A stretch of DNA of 64,000 bases from Artemisia argyi. Taxonomy: Eukaryota > Streptophyta > Magnoliopsida > Asterales > Asteraceae. Both the position numbers and the translations under genes were made by a program. Below the pieces are notes generated by a model. It did no database searches and had not been told where the DNA came from. It saw only the letters and a program-made list of their open reading frames with translations. The DNA lies in the NCBI GenBank assembly GCA_030686995.1, contig CM060696.1, positions 15,073,487 to 15,137,486 of the forward strand. The letters run 5' to 3'. Position 1 is the stretch's first letter, and every line of letters starts with the position of its first letter. Positions 22,667 through 35,935 of the stretch are shown here, piece after piece.

Positions 22667-24516
22667 GCAGGCTACTTCACACTTCATAACTCGCGAGAGT
22701 TGAAATGATTACACCAAATTCACAAAACTGAAACACTGATCATCTCTGCGGATGTCTCTCCGGTAGAAATAAAATTGTAAGCTCGATCACGTGAGTCTAT
22801 TATGCGTTCCTGATGTGCACATTTCTTCCCCCTAATTGTGCAGATCCTCATGGAAAATGAGTGTTTTCACAAAGAAATCAAGAAAAGTCAAAGAAGCACA
22901 AACAACACCCACTCTCTCTTCCCCTATGATGTCTTCGCTGAATTGGAAGCATACACGCTATGTTTACGATGGAAAACGGAGGCAGCGTAACCCCATATGT
23001 CCAATCAACCGATTATGTGTGAAGTATCATAAATAGCCCATGAGAATCAACTGCTGATAAACATCTCTACTCTTTTATACTCCTCTCAACTAACTCTTTA
23101 CCGACCCCATTATCATTCTGACGGCTGTTTGTAGTGACTACTGATGGAGAAAAGCCAATATGACGAACTTGAGACTGAAGTAAAATAACCTGAACTTGTG
23201 ACTTAAACTTGCACTATTGTCGGACTAAGAATCAATACTGAGAATTTCAATAAAGGTAGAATCATATACCCATCCAACCATCCTTAATTGTATATGAACT
23301 TCTCTCGAATTATCCACATCTTTTGGTGACACTTTAGCACTACAACATAACTCCTTTAAAGTGATAGCTATACACTGTGAGCACAACAACGTAACTCCTT
23401 ACATCAGGTATAACTAGACAACTCAAGTCTCTGTCATTCGCACGGATAAAAACTCGAACAAGGATCTCGAAGTATCATGCATCCAACCAACCCTGATATC
23501 TTCATATACTAAGTATACGCACCCGTGAAATTCCACTTCAATCTCAAATAAATAATAAAGAATTAACGCCGTAGTCACCTCTTGGGGTTAAAAGCCCAAA
23601 ACTAGCCTTTTGAAGGTTTAATTGAATTTAATAATGGTTTCCCGATCTTGTCAAAAATGTATTCCCGTGAAAATTAGTAACAACCAAATACCACTCATTC
23701 ATGCCAAATCCTATCAAAATTTATATAAAAAAAATGAAATTTGGATAATAACTTTTGATTGTCTAATAAGTGAGTCCAACCCATCTCTCCTTTTAATAAC
23801 CAAAGAACCAATCATTTAGTATATCATCAATTCCACTCAACCAAATTCAATTCTCATCAGCCCAAACTATCAACGATATGGCCCAGTCCAATCTAAATGC
23901 TAATGCCCTATCCAAAAGGAATGACCAGATCCAATCAACATTTTCTAATAGGTTATGTGATATATAACTATACACTCATAACACTTGACCTAAACCAACA
24001 CCCACTTCTCTTAAACACTTCACCCCCATACCTAACTATCTCTCCAAACTGCTTCACATCAAACCCATCATGATCGATTAACACATCTAACTAAATCTTA
24101 GATCATCCATCAAAAATCATAAACGATCTAACAACAAAACAATAACGACACATAAAAGACACACCCGTACTTGATTGTTTCATTGACTGCGTAGACCGAT
24201 TCAAGAAAGCATTGTGAAGCTTCAAGATCTCACAGAGGTCTCGAGTAAGAATATATTTGTGGTTTGTGATTTTCAGATCGAAAAAAAGGAAGAGCATAAC
24301 ATATTCGTTATGTTTCTCTCTTAATTAGTTTTGTATATTAAAAAGATTGAGCTTCAATAGATCGATGATAGTGTATTCTCTTTGGTATTTGTCTTTGGAC
24401 GTGTATGTGATAACCAAAAGAGATAAACTGAGATCATTATTTCATTTTAATATTTTGTTTCGTCATGTGGAATTGATGGTGAGTAGAGGAGGATGTAATA
24501 TAGTTTAGGTTGGTTT
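22667..24516 (-). other. Older relative of the composite's interior, then unassigned sequence
   Basis: Read on the minus strand, 23150-23480 matches the interior at about 21290-21560. Example: CTATCACT-TAAGGAGTTA followed by TTGTAGTGCT, and a phrase like CAAGTTTxxGTCACAAGTTxxGGTTxTT. So an older copy in the opposite orientation received the younger insertion. From about 23600 to 24516 I see no gene and no recognisable element. Confidence 0.5.
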
Positions 24517-24852
24517 TGTAGGACCGTAGAACAACCTAAATCACTATTGAATCAAGCCTAAACCTAGAGAGAGAAAGTAAGTAGAGAGAGAGAGAGTGAG
24601 TGGGAACTCTAGTGTGTGGAATAATAACTTTGTTAATACTAAGAGAACCAACCTCACAAATGAGGTTTACAAGAGTATTTATACTCATAGTCTAGGGCTT
24701 CTCTAATCTTTTACATTATTACACTAATAGCCCTTAGAATTTTACAAAACATGAGTACTACACATAAACTTCATCATAATGATATTCTAAAGTAACCTAT
24801 AACTATACGTTAATGACCGACACTTTTTATAAATAAAAATACAATTCTAACA
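24517..24852 (-). repeat. 3' LTR of the outermost copia element
   Basis: 336 bp. In element sense it begins TGTTAGAATTG and ends CTACGGTCCTACA. The first ~100 plus-strand bases reappear at 63899-64000 with only one AG dinucleotide fewer in an (AG)n run. A polypurine tract abuts it on the right. Confidence 0.92.
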
Positions 24853-24866
24853 ATCTCCCCCTAAGT
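24853..24866 (-). other. Polypurine tract of copia element
   Basis: Minus-strand ACTTAGGGGGAGAT next to the 3' LTR start. Confidence 0.85.
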
Positions 24867-26512
24867 GTTGGTCATTGAGGTTGCGCGACGTCATCATCTT
24901 TGTCTTTAAACTTAATCATTCATAGCTCTTGACGTCTTTAAGAATCACTAGATGAATCATAGTTCCAGTTCATCATGCTTCATTGTTGTTGAAGTGATCC
25001 GATGATGTCATCTACCATTCGTCACTTCTGTGTTTGTGGTGGTTGTCTGCCATTCCAACATGCTCATACGTCTTAAGTCTTTGTCATACATACATTTGTT
25101 ATTCCCGTTCTTTCACGTTGATCTTTGTCACTTTACTTTGTAGATTCTTCTTTTTGGCGTAGAATCTTTCTTTGACTGTTGCTATCCTTTGATCTTTGTG
25201 AGAACTTTCCTTTGACTTTGTTGATGCATGTATGAGCATGTGGAATCTTTCGCCATAGGGATGATGTAAAGCTGCAGGTAAACAGTTTGCAATAAACAAC
25301 CAGTACTTACAGATAAGGAATTAGAGATCATCAACAGCATAGTATGAAGACTCCTTCTAACCCTTACCATGGCCGTTCCCATATCAGATACTCCCGAAAG
25401 AGCTTACGAGACCTACTAAGTAGCTCAATGACTGGGTGAGTCGCTGGGGATCACTCCACGACCGTAGACCGTTTGAAACCACCGCGAACACTAAGCGTAA
25501 CCCATAAAGAATTACCGAAGTGACCTGCTGTCAGGGCTGCTTGATGTTGACACTGGCAGGAATTTCCGTTCAATCATTGAGAAATACATTTGTAAATTCT
25601 CTCATAAACATTCTCGGCAGATTGCTAAGATCTGCGAAGGACTCGATAATTTACAGCAGATGTCCATTGATGTAGAACACCAGTTGTAGAAATACTAAGT
25701 GTTCCTAAGAGACCTTTAATGTATCTCATGGTTCTAGACTCGATAAGTGCACACTTAGGTTTCCTATGCGGAGATTAGGGAGAGGTCTCCTGCTTCAATA
25801 TCAACCATCTCTAAGAGACAAGTCGATAGATTACACTGGTTCCCCGTGAGAATGAAACAAGCTCTTTTAAGAGAACTTGAGTGGCTAGAAGGTTTAGTCA
25901 AGTGCGTCACTGGGTCCATGACGTCTTTATCTTCAATACCGGTGTCACCTTAGTAACAACCAGTAGCATATGAATTGAACCCGGTGTCTGCCCTAAGGTT
26001 GAACATATGAAGGGCTATTTCTTTTCACCCTTTTTCATAACTTTTCTTTTTAATTCTTCAACCCCTTCTTTCTCCTTTCATATTTTCTCCTTTTTTTCAA
26101 TCATACCTAAGGACTTCTAATTCTAATCTATTGGAATTGTCCTTGGGTAGATCCCTCCGGCTCTGGCGGATAATAGGATGGTTTTCCCTAACCTTAGTCA
26201 CCTTATAACTCCATGAATCCTATAATTGCCATGAAACCTTTGATTGAAAATCTCTCAAAGTACTTAAGAATATAAACACATTTTTGTTGACACTTTGAGA
26301 GTTTTTGTTTCTTTTGAAGGACTCCCCCTTCACATGTGCTCATGAATTTTTTAAGAAATTTGCACATGCGTGAGGAGTTTGCACTTTTTGAATTGACCCA
26401 CTTTCAGTGAATATGACCGATCCTGGTCAAGTCAAAAGAAAGTCTCTCGATACGGTACATTCTACTCAGACAAGTCCTATTCGAGACACACTTACATCAC
26501 TAGTTAGACTAG
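24867..26512 (-). other. 3' non-coding part of copia element
   Basis: About 1.6 kb between PPT and the inserted Athila LTR. No integrase, RT or RNase H signature on either strand. The copia pol expected here is missing. Small ORFs (25099-25382) look accidental. Minus-strand TGAAGGGGGAGTCC near 26320-26335 resembles a second polypurine tract. Confidence 0.5.
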
Positions 26513-26682
26513 TGATGAGTGTGTAAATACTCATCATTTCTGTTACATTTAAACTGCAAAAACATATAAAAACGCACAGGAATGCCTTAAAATACATAAA
26601 ATTATCCCAGGATTGTGTTTTTATGCAAAAGGATTGAAAACTGATGAAAAACAAAATATTTTACATAATTTACAGTTTCAGT

Positions 26683-27165
26683 CCCTGAACTTTGGAAAAT
26701 TGGCAAAACTAGTCCCTGGTAAATCAAAACATGCAAAATAACATCAAAGGTCCTTAGAGATTCATAAGTTGTCAAGAAAAGTCCTTTAAAGTTTAAAAAT
26801 TGCAAAATGGCAACTTTGGTCCCTCAAGTTTGGAAAATGTCAAAAATAGTCCCTAAGGTTTTAAAAATAAGAAAATAATAAAAATAAACCTTATACTATT
26901 CTAAATTGACAAAATTGGTCCTTATGATAACTTTTGAGAAGTTACAAAATAAACCCTTCAACTTTCAGAAAATTACAGAATAGGTCCCTGGAGTTTGAGG
27001 AATTGGCAGAAAAGGTCCCTGGGTTTTGAAAATTGAAAATTTATATCTTAGGTCCTTGGGTTATTCATAAATGACAATAATGGTCCTTATCAATACTTTG
27101 GGAAATTGGCAAAAATCAGCCCTCAACTTTCACTAAATTTCAAAATTGGTCCTTGTGTAAATTTC
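26683..27165 (+). repeat. Degenerate TCCCT/TCCTT repeat field in LTR
   Basis: About a dozen loosely spaced copies of a phrase like GGTCCCTxAAGTTTxGAAAATTGGCAAAA. The same field is present in the right LTR at about 57245-57735. Confidence 0.8.
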
Positions 27166-29401
27166 AAAACCAACCGGCCCTTTTTATTATTTAAACACCA
27201 AACCAAACTAAGCCTAATCCAACCCACCCTTTTTATTTCTTTCCTTGGGCCCAAAAACACACCAAGCCCACCCCTTTGTTAAATAAATAAAACAGACACC
27301 CCCTACCCCCGTTTTCCTCTTCGTCTTCCACCTCCCCCATTCCACCTGTAACTCCACCTCACCCCTTCCAGCTCACACCCTCATCATTCTACCCACTCTC
27401 CACCACCTCTTTCCACAGAAACACGCCACAATAAATGCTGTTTTCACCCTATTTTCACCCAAATCCACCACTGTGCACATACCAGTCCATGGTTTTGATC
27501 AAAACTGCCCCAACTTGGTCTAAACTTCATGAAACGTACCCATTACACTTCCTAACACTCCCAAGAATCTTTAATTGCTCTGTAACTGCTTCTATCCACG
27601 TGGAGTGATTTGGCGCCAAATTTGGATTTAAATGGTCATGATTAGTTTGACTGAATGAAGGGCCAAGATGAAGTGGGAAAATATCTATGAGCTGGTGGGA
27701 TGAGAATGAGTGATAAATATCAGAGGAATGAAGAAGAAGAGATATATAATTTTTTACTCTAGTTTATGATCAAAAGTAGTTTAATTAATCTAGTTGTCAC
27801 CTATTGTAATCTTCAAATTCTGTTGTTAAAGTGTTGTTATCTTGGCTAAAGTGTAATAAAAAAACTTGGTTTACTCAGTTTTAATCTATCTTAATTTTCA
27901 AAGTCATTTCAATTTCGTACCATTTTCATATCAAGTTATTTTAAATTCTGTTGATGAATGTTGTTTAAAGGATTCTAACAAACACTATGTAGTTCACAGT
28001 AAGCTATATAAGCTTTTGGATTCAGTAATCAGCAATAATAATTTAAAAAGAAAAATCAAAAAAAGAAACAAATAATTAAGGCATAATTTAGAAAGAATCT
28101 GTGAAGAAAGCCTGGAGCAAAGCTATTCTGGATTGCTTTGGTATTAGAGCTTTGTGGAAAGCATATAAGTTTGGTTCTTGGTCCTTGGTTCTGTGTGTTC
28201 ATCTCAATTCAAGTTGTAAGCAATACTTCTTGATTTTTAGTATTATTTGTTCTTGTTCTTATCTCACTGTAATCTTTAGTGTTTTATGCTTAGTTGTTGT
28301 TAGTTAGTGATAATCTAGTGTAAGATTGATAGCTTGTTAATTGGAACTCTTAGTAGCTAGTAATTTAAGTTAGCCAGTCAAAATAGCTTAAGTAGTGATT
28401 CATAGGTAAAAGTTGTTAATTGTTGTGTATTTGTGTTTATCTGATCCTATATCATCATAATCAAGTGTTAGGATTCACTTTCATGCTTTAAATCAGTGTT
28501 GAGTAACACTAATCAAGAAACAGTCCTTGCTAAGGGGTGTTTGGATAAAGCTGCCATACTGAGTATATGCATGTTAATATTGATGATACTTGTTGTTGCA
28601 TGTTTATTTAGATCAATATAGTATATAAGAGTCATAATAAGTAGGTCTTATTAATATAAAAGTCAAAATAGGTTGTAATTCCATCTAGTTAGTAATCTGT
28701 TAAGTAATCTAGTTCCATAATCTTCAAATTAGCTTAGAACTTTGTAACCTAGCTTATTTTCATCATATCATAGCTTAACTTAACTTAATCAATCAGTAAA
28801 TTAAGGTTTAAACTCACATAAGTCAACATATTGGTTCACATAAGAAAGTCAAAATTGCAGCCTAACTGTTTTTTGAATAAAACTTAGAATTTAATTGTGA
28901 ACTAGGTAGTTAATCATAGGACTTAAGCTTGTAGGATAATAAAGTCTTGTTGCTAATCTGCATGTTACTATTTTTGTTAAATTTTATTAAAGTGGTTAGA
29001 CTGCTTAATTTGTGCTTATTGTCTAGTAGTTCTTCACAAACCTCCCCTGCACTCAGATTTGACACCCTCTTTCACAAGCTTGTATAAGATTGTGTAGTGA
29101 GTGTTGGCCTGTGTATTTTGGATCTTTGTGATGCCCTTGTGGCTAGTTACATGATTTGAGTGCTTATTTGCCTGTTACTGCTTATCTTAATTGCTTATCT
29201 TGTGCATCAAAATCAAACAATACACTGATAACTCAGTGTAAACAAGCAACTTCACAAGCCCATCATAAAGCTTATCACTGAGCTTTGGCTTGTGATCTTT
29301 GGCTCTTTTAGAAGCTAAACAACCCATCTTCACATTGCAAGCTTAAAATTTCACTCACAAGCCCTTTAACTAGGGCTGCAATCAGCTGGAAGCTTGTTCC
29401 A

Positions 29402-29423
29402 TTCACTCAGTTAACTGAGTGAA
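29402..29423. repeat. Perfect 22-bp palindrome
   Basis: TTCACTCAGTT directly followed by its reverse complement, GTTAAC at the centre. A second copy of 20 bp is at 29775-29794 and a related short hairpin (ACACTGA/TCAGTGT) at 29222-29239. Confidence 0.9.
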
Positions 29424-31393
29424 CCAGTCAACCCACCCAACTTCATAAGCCCTTAACATGCTACCCAGTGGTCCCCATTGGTCAAGCTTTGGCATTTTGG
29501 AATCCTCACTAGCCCAACTTAATAGTTCAGCATTCATTAAGTTCTTTTGAGCTTATTTCATAAGCTCAATTTGACCACTTTGGTTGACTGTCTAGGGTGT
29601 TTGGATCTCAGTTTACTTGGAAGTTCTTAAAAGCTTATTACAAGCTTTTTAGCCAAATCCAGTGAACACACTTGTTCATATTTGTTAATATACTATATAT
29701 ACACAGTACTTATATTTTGTTTCCTTCCTTAAGCTTGTTTTAAAACTTTTACCAAGTTTTCAAGCTTGTTTCACTCACTCAGTTAACTGAGTGAATCAGA
29801 TAGGACCCCTCACTTCACAAGCTCTTTCTGAGCTCACTAGTGGGTCCCACACCCCATAAATAGGTTCTTACAACCCCCTCCTACCAGGGTTCAACAATTG
29901 ACCCTTTGGCTGACCTGTACATTAGTGGACCCCACTTAATTTGACCTCTTAAATCTGTCCCAAGTCTGTCTCAGATTCAAAATAAGCAAGTGCTTATTTT
30001 GGATTCCTAGCTTATTTGGCCAACTTATTTAAGTGATTCTTGCTTATTGTCATCCACATAACTCATTTGTACCAGGTTTTACCTTGTGGACCCAACACAA
30101 GCTCAGTTGAGCTTATTTCTTAGCCAAGTCAACAAAAGTCAACTGTGTGGTCTAATAAGCACTCATAGTGCTTATTCTGTGATTATAAATTAATTTCCTT
30201 TATTAAAGTTTCATATTTTAAGTATTTTATTAGTTTTATAAAAGAAAAACCAGAAAAAGACAAACTTAATTATAGTGATAGCTTCTATTTAATAGAAATT
30301 ATCTATTTAATTTTCTTTTTAGCTTATTTATAAGCACTTCTGCTATTTTATATTTTTATTAAATCTCTTATATATTAAAGTAATTTTATAAATTTTTCCA
30401 GAATTTTCTTGTCATCTAGTGTTATTTAGAATTAATATTAGTTAAATTAATAATTAAATAATAAATAAGAATTAAATAGCATAATTATATTTTATAAAAG
30501 TACTACATAATTTTTATAATTTTTATAGCTTTTATATAAGGTAAAGTAATTTTATAAATTTTTCTAGGATTTATACTGTTCATTTTCTATTTTTAATAAT
30601 ATAATTAGTTTAATTGATAAATAATTAATAAATAGAATAATAATTAGTAAATTAGATTAAAAATACATAAAATAAAGTTTTTATATTTTTTTAGGATTCC
30701 CATGATGGTTAATTAGATATATAAAATTTTTCATAATTATCTAAGTCTTTTTAGTATTTATAATAATTTAAATCAATATAATTAGTTAAATAATAATTAA
30801 ATAATAATTAATTAATAATAAATAGATAAATAGTGTGAAAAATATAATTTTAATTTTAAAATAAGTTTTATAATATTTTAGATTTTTAGAAATTTTAATT
30901 TTAATTTTCTAGACTTATTTTACATTTTCCTACTTATTAGTTAATTATTAAATAATTAATAATAGTTATTAAATAAAAATAATTAATTAAATAGTTTTTA
31001 ATTATAAAATAAATATTTTAAATTTATTTAATTTGCATTTAAGCCCCTATGGCTTGTAAAATCCTACTATAAGTTAAAGTTGTTTTTGTTTACGTTTAAT
31101 TAATAAACGTTTACGTTTTCCAGTCCTTTTTTCACTTGTACGTATCTGATTTCACGTATTGACTGATTAATCTTATTAAAGCTATTCACTCTTATTTTTC
31201 AGTAGTACAATCACTTAAACCCTTTTTCTGTTCAATTCACCTGATCTCGAAGTCGTTTTATTTCATATTTCACATCTCGTTGGGATCTAACGATCCGGGG
31301 AAACACTAAACTCACCGGAGTATTGGCCTAAGCTGTCTGACTTGTTGACCATAACTTGGTTGATATTATCTGACTGTTTGAGGCCAATCAAAA

Positions 31394-31414
31394 TTTGGCG
31401 CCGCTGCCTGGGAT
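31394..31414 (+). other. Primer binding site, tRNA-Asp type
   Basis: TTTGGCGCCGCTGCCTGGGA. It matches the complement of the 3' end of plant tRNA-Asp (TGGCGCCGTTGCCGGGGA) at most positions, the usual primer for Athila/Tat elements. Confidence 0.85.
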
Positions 31415-31560
31415 ATGTGCTGCGTATTACGACTTTTTGAAATATCTGTGAGTTTGAATTATCACATTTTGTTATATATCATCTTTTTGTCTATATTTCT
31501 TTTCTATTTCTATTTTTAGTTTCCCGTCACTCTAAGGATTCTTAGAGTCGTCTCTAGTGC

Positions 31561-32930
31561 ATGTGCACTCGTTCTTCTAGGTCAACAAGCCCTTTACGTG
31601 AGCTTGTCAGAATTCCTCAAAAACGCCGTAGACGTTCTGCCCCAACAGCCGTATCTGAGGAACGTGCTGTTTCACCTAAGAAAGTTATCATGGCAGATGA
31701 CCGTCCGATGAATGAGCTTCTCCAAGCACCCATTGAGGGTTACGGAGACGCTATTGTTGTCCCAGCCATTGTGGCTGAATACTTTGAGCTCAAAACCAGG
31801 TTACTAAATCTAGTAACTTCAAGCCAATTTTATGGTTTTGAGAGGGATGATCCCCATGCTCATATTCGATGGTTTAATAAAATTACTTCTACCATCAAAT
31901 ACAAGAACGTCCCTTCCGAAGCAGTCAAACTTCTTCTTTTCCCATTTTCTCTTGAGGGAGCAGCCCGGATTTGGCTGGAAAAACAACCTCCTCGTTCAAT
32001 AAACTCATGGGAAGATTTAGTTACCAAATTTGTAAACGAATTTTTCCCCCGTCCAGAACGACAAGTCTTAAAAATGAAATCATCAAATTTACTCAAAGGT
32101 TTGATGAATCGTTTGGTGATGCATGGGATCGTTTCAAAGAATTGCTTCGTCGATGTCCTCATCATGGTTTCACTGAATTGATGCAAATTGACACGTTTTA
32201 TAATGGTGTGAGTCAATCTGACCAAGATTCTCTCAATGCCTCCGCGGGAGGTAATTTTTTGAGCAAAACCACAAAAGAAGCTTTAGAAATCATTGAAAAT
32301 AAGTCCAAGGTCCGCACTACACGCACAAAACCATATAACTCCCAAGTGAGTGCTGGTCCTTCCTCTTCATCACCCGTGAGTACTTCTAGCACCGATGCTA
32401 AGATAGATAAACTCACGGACGCCATTCAAGCTTTGGTTCTCTCAAACCAGAAAAAAGTCACTTTCACACAAAACCCTTCACATGCTGAAGTAAAAAAGGT
32501 GGAAGTTTGTGTTACTTGTGGTGGCCCACATGCTTACTACAATTGTACTGCCACCGATGGTAGTCCTTTTGAAGCCAATGCCTTAGCCGGAACTACAAAT
32601 CAAGGAGGTAATCAATACCGTCCTCAAATGGAACCAAGTTACCGTGCTAACACACATATGGGACCACCCGGGTTTAATCAAAACCCAAATTTGCAAAACC
32701 GAAACCAGAACCAACCCCGAATGAACCAAGGTTATCAAAACCAAGGGAATTTCCATCCTGGACAGAATCAAGGTTTCCACAATCAAGGTAACTTTAACAG
32801 AAACAATTTCAACCCCGGAAATCATTTTCAGGGAAATGGTAACCCAAATCAGGGAAATTTTCAGCCACAGCAAGGTTATAATCAAAATAACCGTGTCCAA
32901 AATTTTCCCAACCAAACACAAGCCATTCTC
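31561..32930 (+). pseudogene. Gag of Athila-like element, one frameshift
   Basis: From MCTRSSRSTSPLREL. Capsid-type core: FYGFERDDPHAHIRWFNKIT ... LLLFPFSLEGAARIWLEKQP ... SWEDLVTKFVNEFFP, then a frame change near 32050-32065 (C-run before TCCAGAACG). It continues in the second frame with LKNEIIKFTQRFDESFGDAW ... LLRRCPHHGF. A CX2CX3HX4C knuckle (CVTCGGPHAYYNC, near 32507-32545) and a long N/Q/G/P-rich tail follow. Gag forms the particle that packages element RNA. The frameshift separates the N-terminal ~165 residues from the rest. Confidence 0.92.
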
Positions 32931-34724
32931 CCAGCTCCACAACCATCATCAGATGAGTTGTTGAAGCAGTTCATGAAAACTCAAGAAGAGACAAACAGGT
33001 TGTTGGTCAGCCAGATTTCTGAAATTAAGAAATCTTTAAATGAACAACCCTCGGGCTCTGGAAAACTTCCGAGCAACACGATCGCAAACTCGAGGGGCGA
33101 TGCAAAGGCGATCACGACCAGGAGCGGAGTTTCATATGATGGACCTACTATTCCCACTACCCCTTCTTCTTCTTCTCCCAAGGTAGTGGAAAATAACGTC
33201 GAGGTAAATAAGGACGAAGTACTTCCTACTCATAAAGGAGGTACCCAAGACGTCCCACCTCATGTTGTCCCGAAACCCAAACCAAAACCTAGAGTTGTTT
33301 TTGAACCAAATGATATTCCAGTTGAAACACCTCAGTCCAAACCTTCTACCTCCTCTATTCCTTACCCCTCACGCTTGAGTGAACAAAAGCTCCGTGAAAA
33401 AGCTAGTCACCAGATGGATAAATTCTTTCAAATCTTCCAAGATTTGCATTTTGACATTAGCTTTGCGGATGCTATTATTCTGATGCCCAAATTTGCATCG
33501 ACAATCAAACACTTGTTAAGCAACAAGGAGAAACTGTTTGAAATGGCAAAGATTCCCTTGAATGAGAACTGCTCAGCAGTTCTTTTAAAGAAGCTTCCCG
33601 AGAAGCTGGGAGATCCTGGAAAATTTCTAATACCATGTGTATTTCCGGGAATGGTTGATTGCTATGCCTTGGCCGATCATGGTGCAAGTATCAACCTAAT
33701 GCCATACTCAGTTTGGAAGAAACTTTCTCTTCCTGATCTTACTCCTACCTGCATGACTTTAGAGCTTGCAGACCGATCGATATCTCGTCCTCTCGGCATT
33801 GCCGAGGACGTGTTTGTGAAGGTAGGAGAATTTCATCTCCCCGCTGACTTTGTAGTGGTTGATTTCGATGCTGATCAAAGGGTCCCTCTCATTGTTGGGA
33901 GGGGTTTCCTTAGAACGGGCCGTGCTCTTATCGATGTATTTGAGCAAGAAATCACTCTTCGTGTGGGTAATGAAGCTGTTACATTTAACCTCGATCAAAC
34001 CTCGAGGTACTCCTCCAATTATGATTCTGAAGCAGTTAATCAAATAGATATCATAGACATTGCTTCGGAGGAGTATTCTCAAGAGTTTCTTGGTTATTCT
34101 CATAATTCTGTGAGTGGGGATGCCACTCCATCATCTGAACCTATCATTTCCGACTCTTCCCCTTCTCTCACTCCGTTTGAGGGAAGTGATTTCCTTTTGG
34201 AAGAGGTCGAGGCTTTTCTCAAAAGTGATTCAGTTCCATTGGGAATTGATAACACTGAGATTGATCTGGATGGAGATATTCTTCTCCTTGAGAGATTTCT
34301 AAACCAAGACAATTCTCCTCCACTTCCTCCCGTACAACTTCATAATCAGGAAATCAAATATGTTGAGGAAACTGATGATTTTCCTGAGGTCGAACTCAAG
34401 GACTTACCTCCTCATCTTGAATACGCATTCTTGGAGGGTGATGATAAATTACCCGTCATTATTGCTAAAGGTTTAAGTGTTGAGGAGAAGATTGCTCTCA
34501 TAAAGGTCTTGAAGTCAAACAAGCAAGCAATTGCTTGGAAACTCTCCGATATTAAGGGTATTAACCCAGATTTTTGTACACACAAAATCTTGATGGAGGA
34601 TGACTTCAAGCCTACAGTGCAACATCAAAGAAGGGTGAATCCAAAAATCCATGATGTGATTAAACAAGAGGTTCTTAAACTTCTTGATGCAGGATTGATT
34701 TACCCTATCTCTGACAGTCCATGA
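32931..34724 (+). pseudogene. Linker and protease of Athila-like element
   Basis: Same open frame as the Gag C-part. Linker with proline-rich stretches, then retropepsin: FLIPCVFPGMVDCYALADHG and ASINLMPYSVWKKLSL, with the catalytic D codon at about 33674 (D-H-G where relatives have D-L-G), and second half VPLIVGRGFLRTGRALIDV. A ~150-residue acidic spacer leads to the RT start (LPVIIAKGLSVEEKIALIKV). The frame stops at a TGA (34722-34724) where the family has a conserved tryptophan codon in DSPWVSP. Confidence 0.9.
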
Positions 34725-35490
34725 GTTAGTCCCATTCATTGCGTCCCAAAAAAGGGTGGCATTACTGTTGTCACTAATGAGGAAAATGAGTTGATTCCAA
34801 CTCGGCTGGTTACCGGATGGCGTGTTTGCATTGACTATCGTAAGTTAAATGACGCCACCCACAAATACCACTTTCCGCTGCCCTTTATGGACCAGATGCT
34901 TGAGAGATTAGCAGGAAACGAGTACTATTGTTTCCTTGATGGTTTCTCAGGATACTTTCAAATCCCCATTGATCCATCGGATCAAGAAAAGACTACCTTT
35001 ACATGCCCTTATGGAACCTTTGCTTATAAACGTATGCCTTTTGGCTTATGTAATGCTCCAGGTACGTTCCAGAGGTGCATGATGGCCATATTTACCGACA
35101 TGATCGGTAAAACCATGGAGGTCTTTATGGATGACTTCTCGGTCATTGGGGATTCATTCCAAACATGTCTCACCAATTTAGAAACAATGTTGAAAAGGTG
35201 TAAAGACACCAATCTATGTCTAAATTGGGAAAAGAGTCACTTTATGGTCAAAGAGGGCATTGTCCTCGGCCATAAGATTTCCAAGAATGGGATTGAGGTT
35301 GACAGAGCTAAGGTTGATGTCATTGCAAAACTGCCTCACCCTACTACCGTCAAAGGTATTAGGAGTTTCTTGGGTCATGCCGGTTTCTATCGTCGATTTA
35401 TACAAGATTTTTCTAAAATCTCATGGCCTATGACTCATCTCCTTGAAAAGGATACTCCTTTTATCTTCTCACCAGAGTGCATCGAAGCTT
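34725..35490 (+). pseudogene. Reverse transcriptase of Athila-like element
   Basis: Continues in the same frame after the [58 protein letters not shown], catalytic FMDDFSV (near 35126-35146), [30 protein letters not shown]. The domain looks intact apart from the single upstream stop. Confidence 0.94.
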
Positions 35491-35935
35491 TTGAAACATT
35501 GAAGAAAAAGCTTACTGAGGCACCCATTCTTGTTGCCCCCGACTGGGATTTACCCTTTGAGCTTATGTGCGATGCAAGTGATTTTGCTATCGGTGCAGTC
35601 TTGGGGCAACGCAAAACGAAACACTTTCAGCCTATCCACTACGCAAGCAAAACTATGAACGAAGCTCAAACTCATTACACTACTACAGAAAAAGAATTAT
35701 TAGCTGTGGTGTATGCTTTTGAGAAATTTCGGACATACTTAATCTTGACTAAAAGCGTAGTGTATACGGATCACTCGGCTCTTAAATATCTATTTGCAAA
35801 ACAAGATGCAAAGCCGAGATTGCTCCGTTGGGTTCTCCTCCTCCAAGAATTTGATATCACTATTCGTGATAAAAAAGGAGCTGAGAACCTGGCTGCTGAT
35901 CATTTGTCCCGATTAGAGAACCCTCATCAAGATGT
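35491..35935 (+). pseudogene. RNase H of Athila-like element
   Basis: [71 protein letters not shown] and D catalytic positions are visible. It degrades RNA in RNA-DNA hybrids during reverse transcription. Confidence 0.93.

Larger units (their letters stand above)
26513..31390 (+). repeat. Left (5') LTR of Athila-like element, ~4.9 kb
   Basis: Starts with TGATGAGT, spacer GTGTAAAT, ACTCATCA, an 8-bp inverted repeat. Only the first ~1.39 kb is confirmed by the right LTR. The end at 31390 (GGCCAATCA) is inferred from the PBS four bases later. It contains a TCCCT-type repeat field, a TATA-like GATATATAA (27741), an AATAAA (27854), a zone rich in AGCTTATT words with two ~20-bp palindromes, and an AT-rich zone (30180-31060). 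No coding region is visible. Confidence 0.65.

Noticed and set aside
25099..25382. Two overlapping minus-strand ORFs in the copia 3' part
   Set aside because: No copia or other protein signature, codons look random; treated as chance ORFs in non-coding sequence.
31290..31390. tRNA-Asp-like sequence also at the end of the level-2 LTR
   Set aside because: Only short words (GATCCGGGG, CGTTG) resemble the tRNA; too weak to claim.
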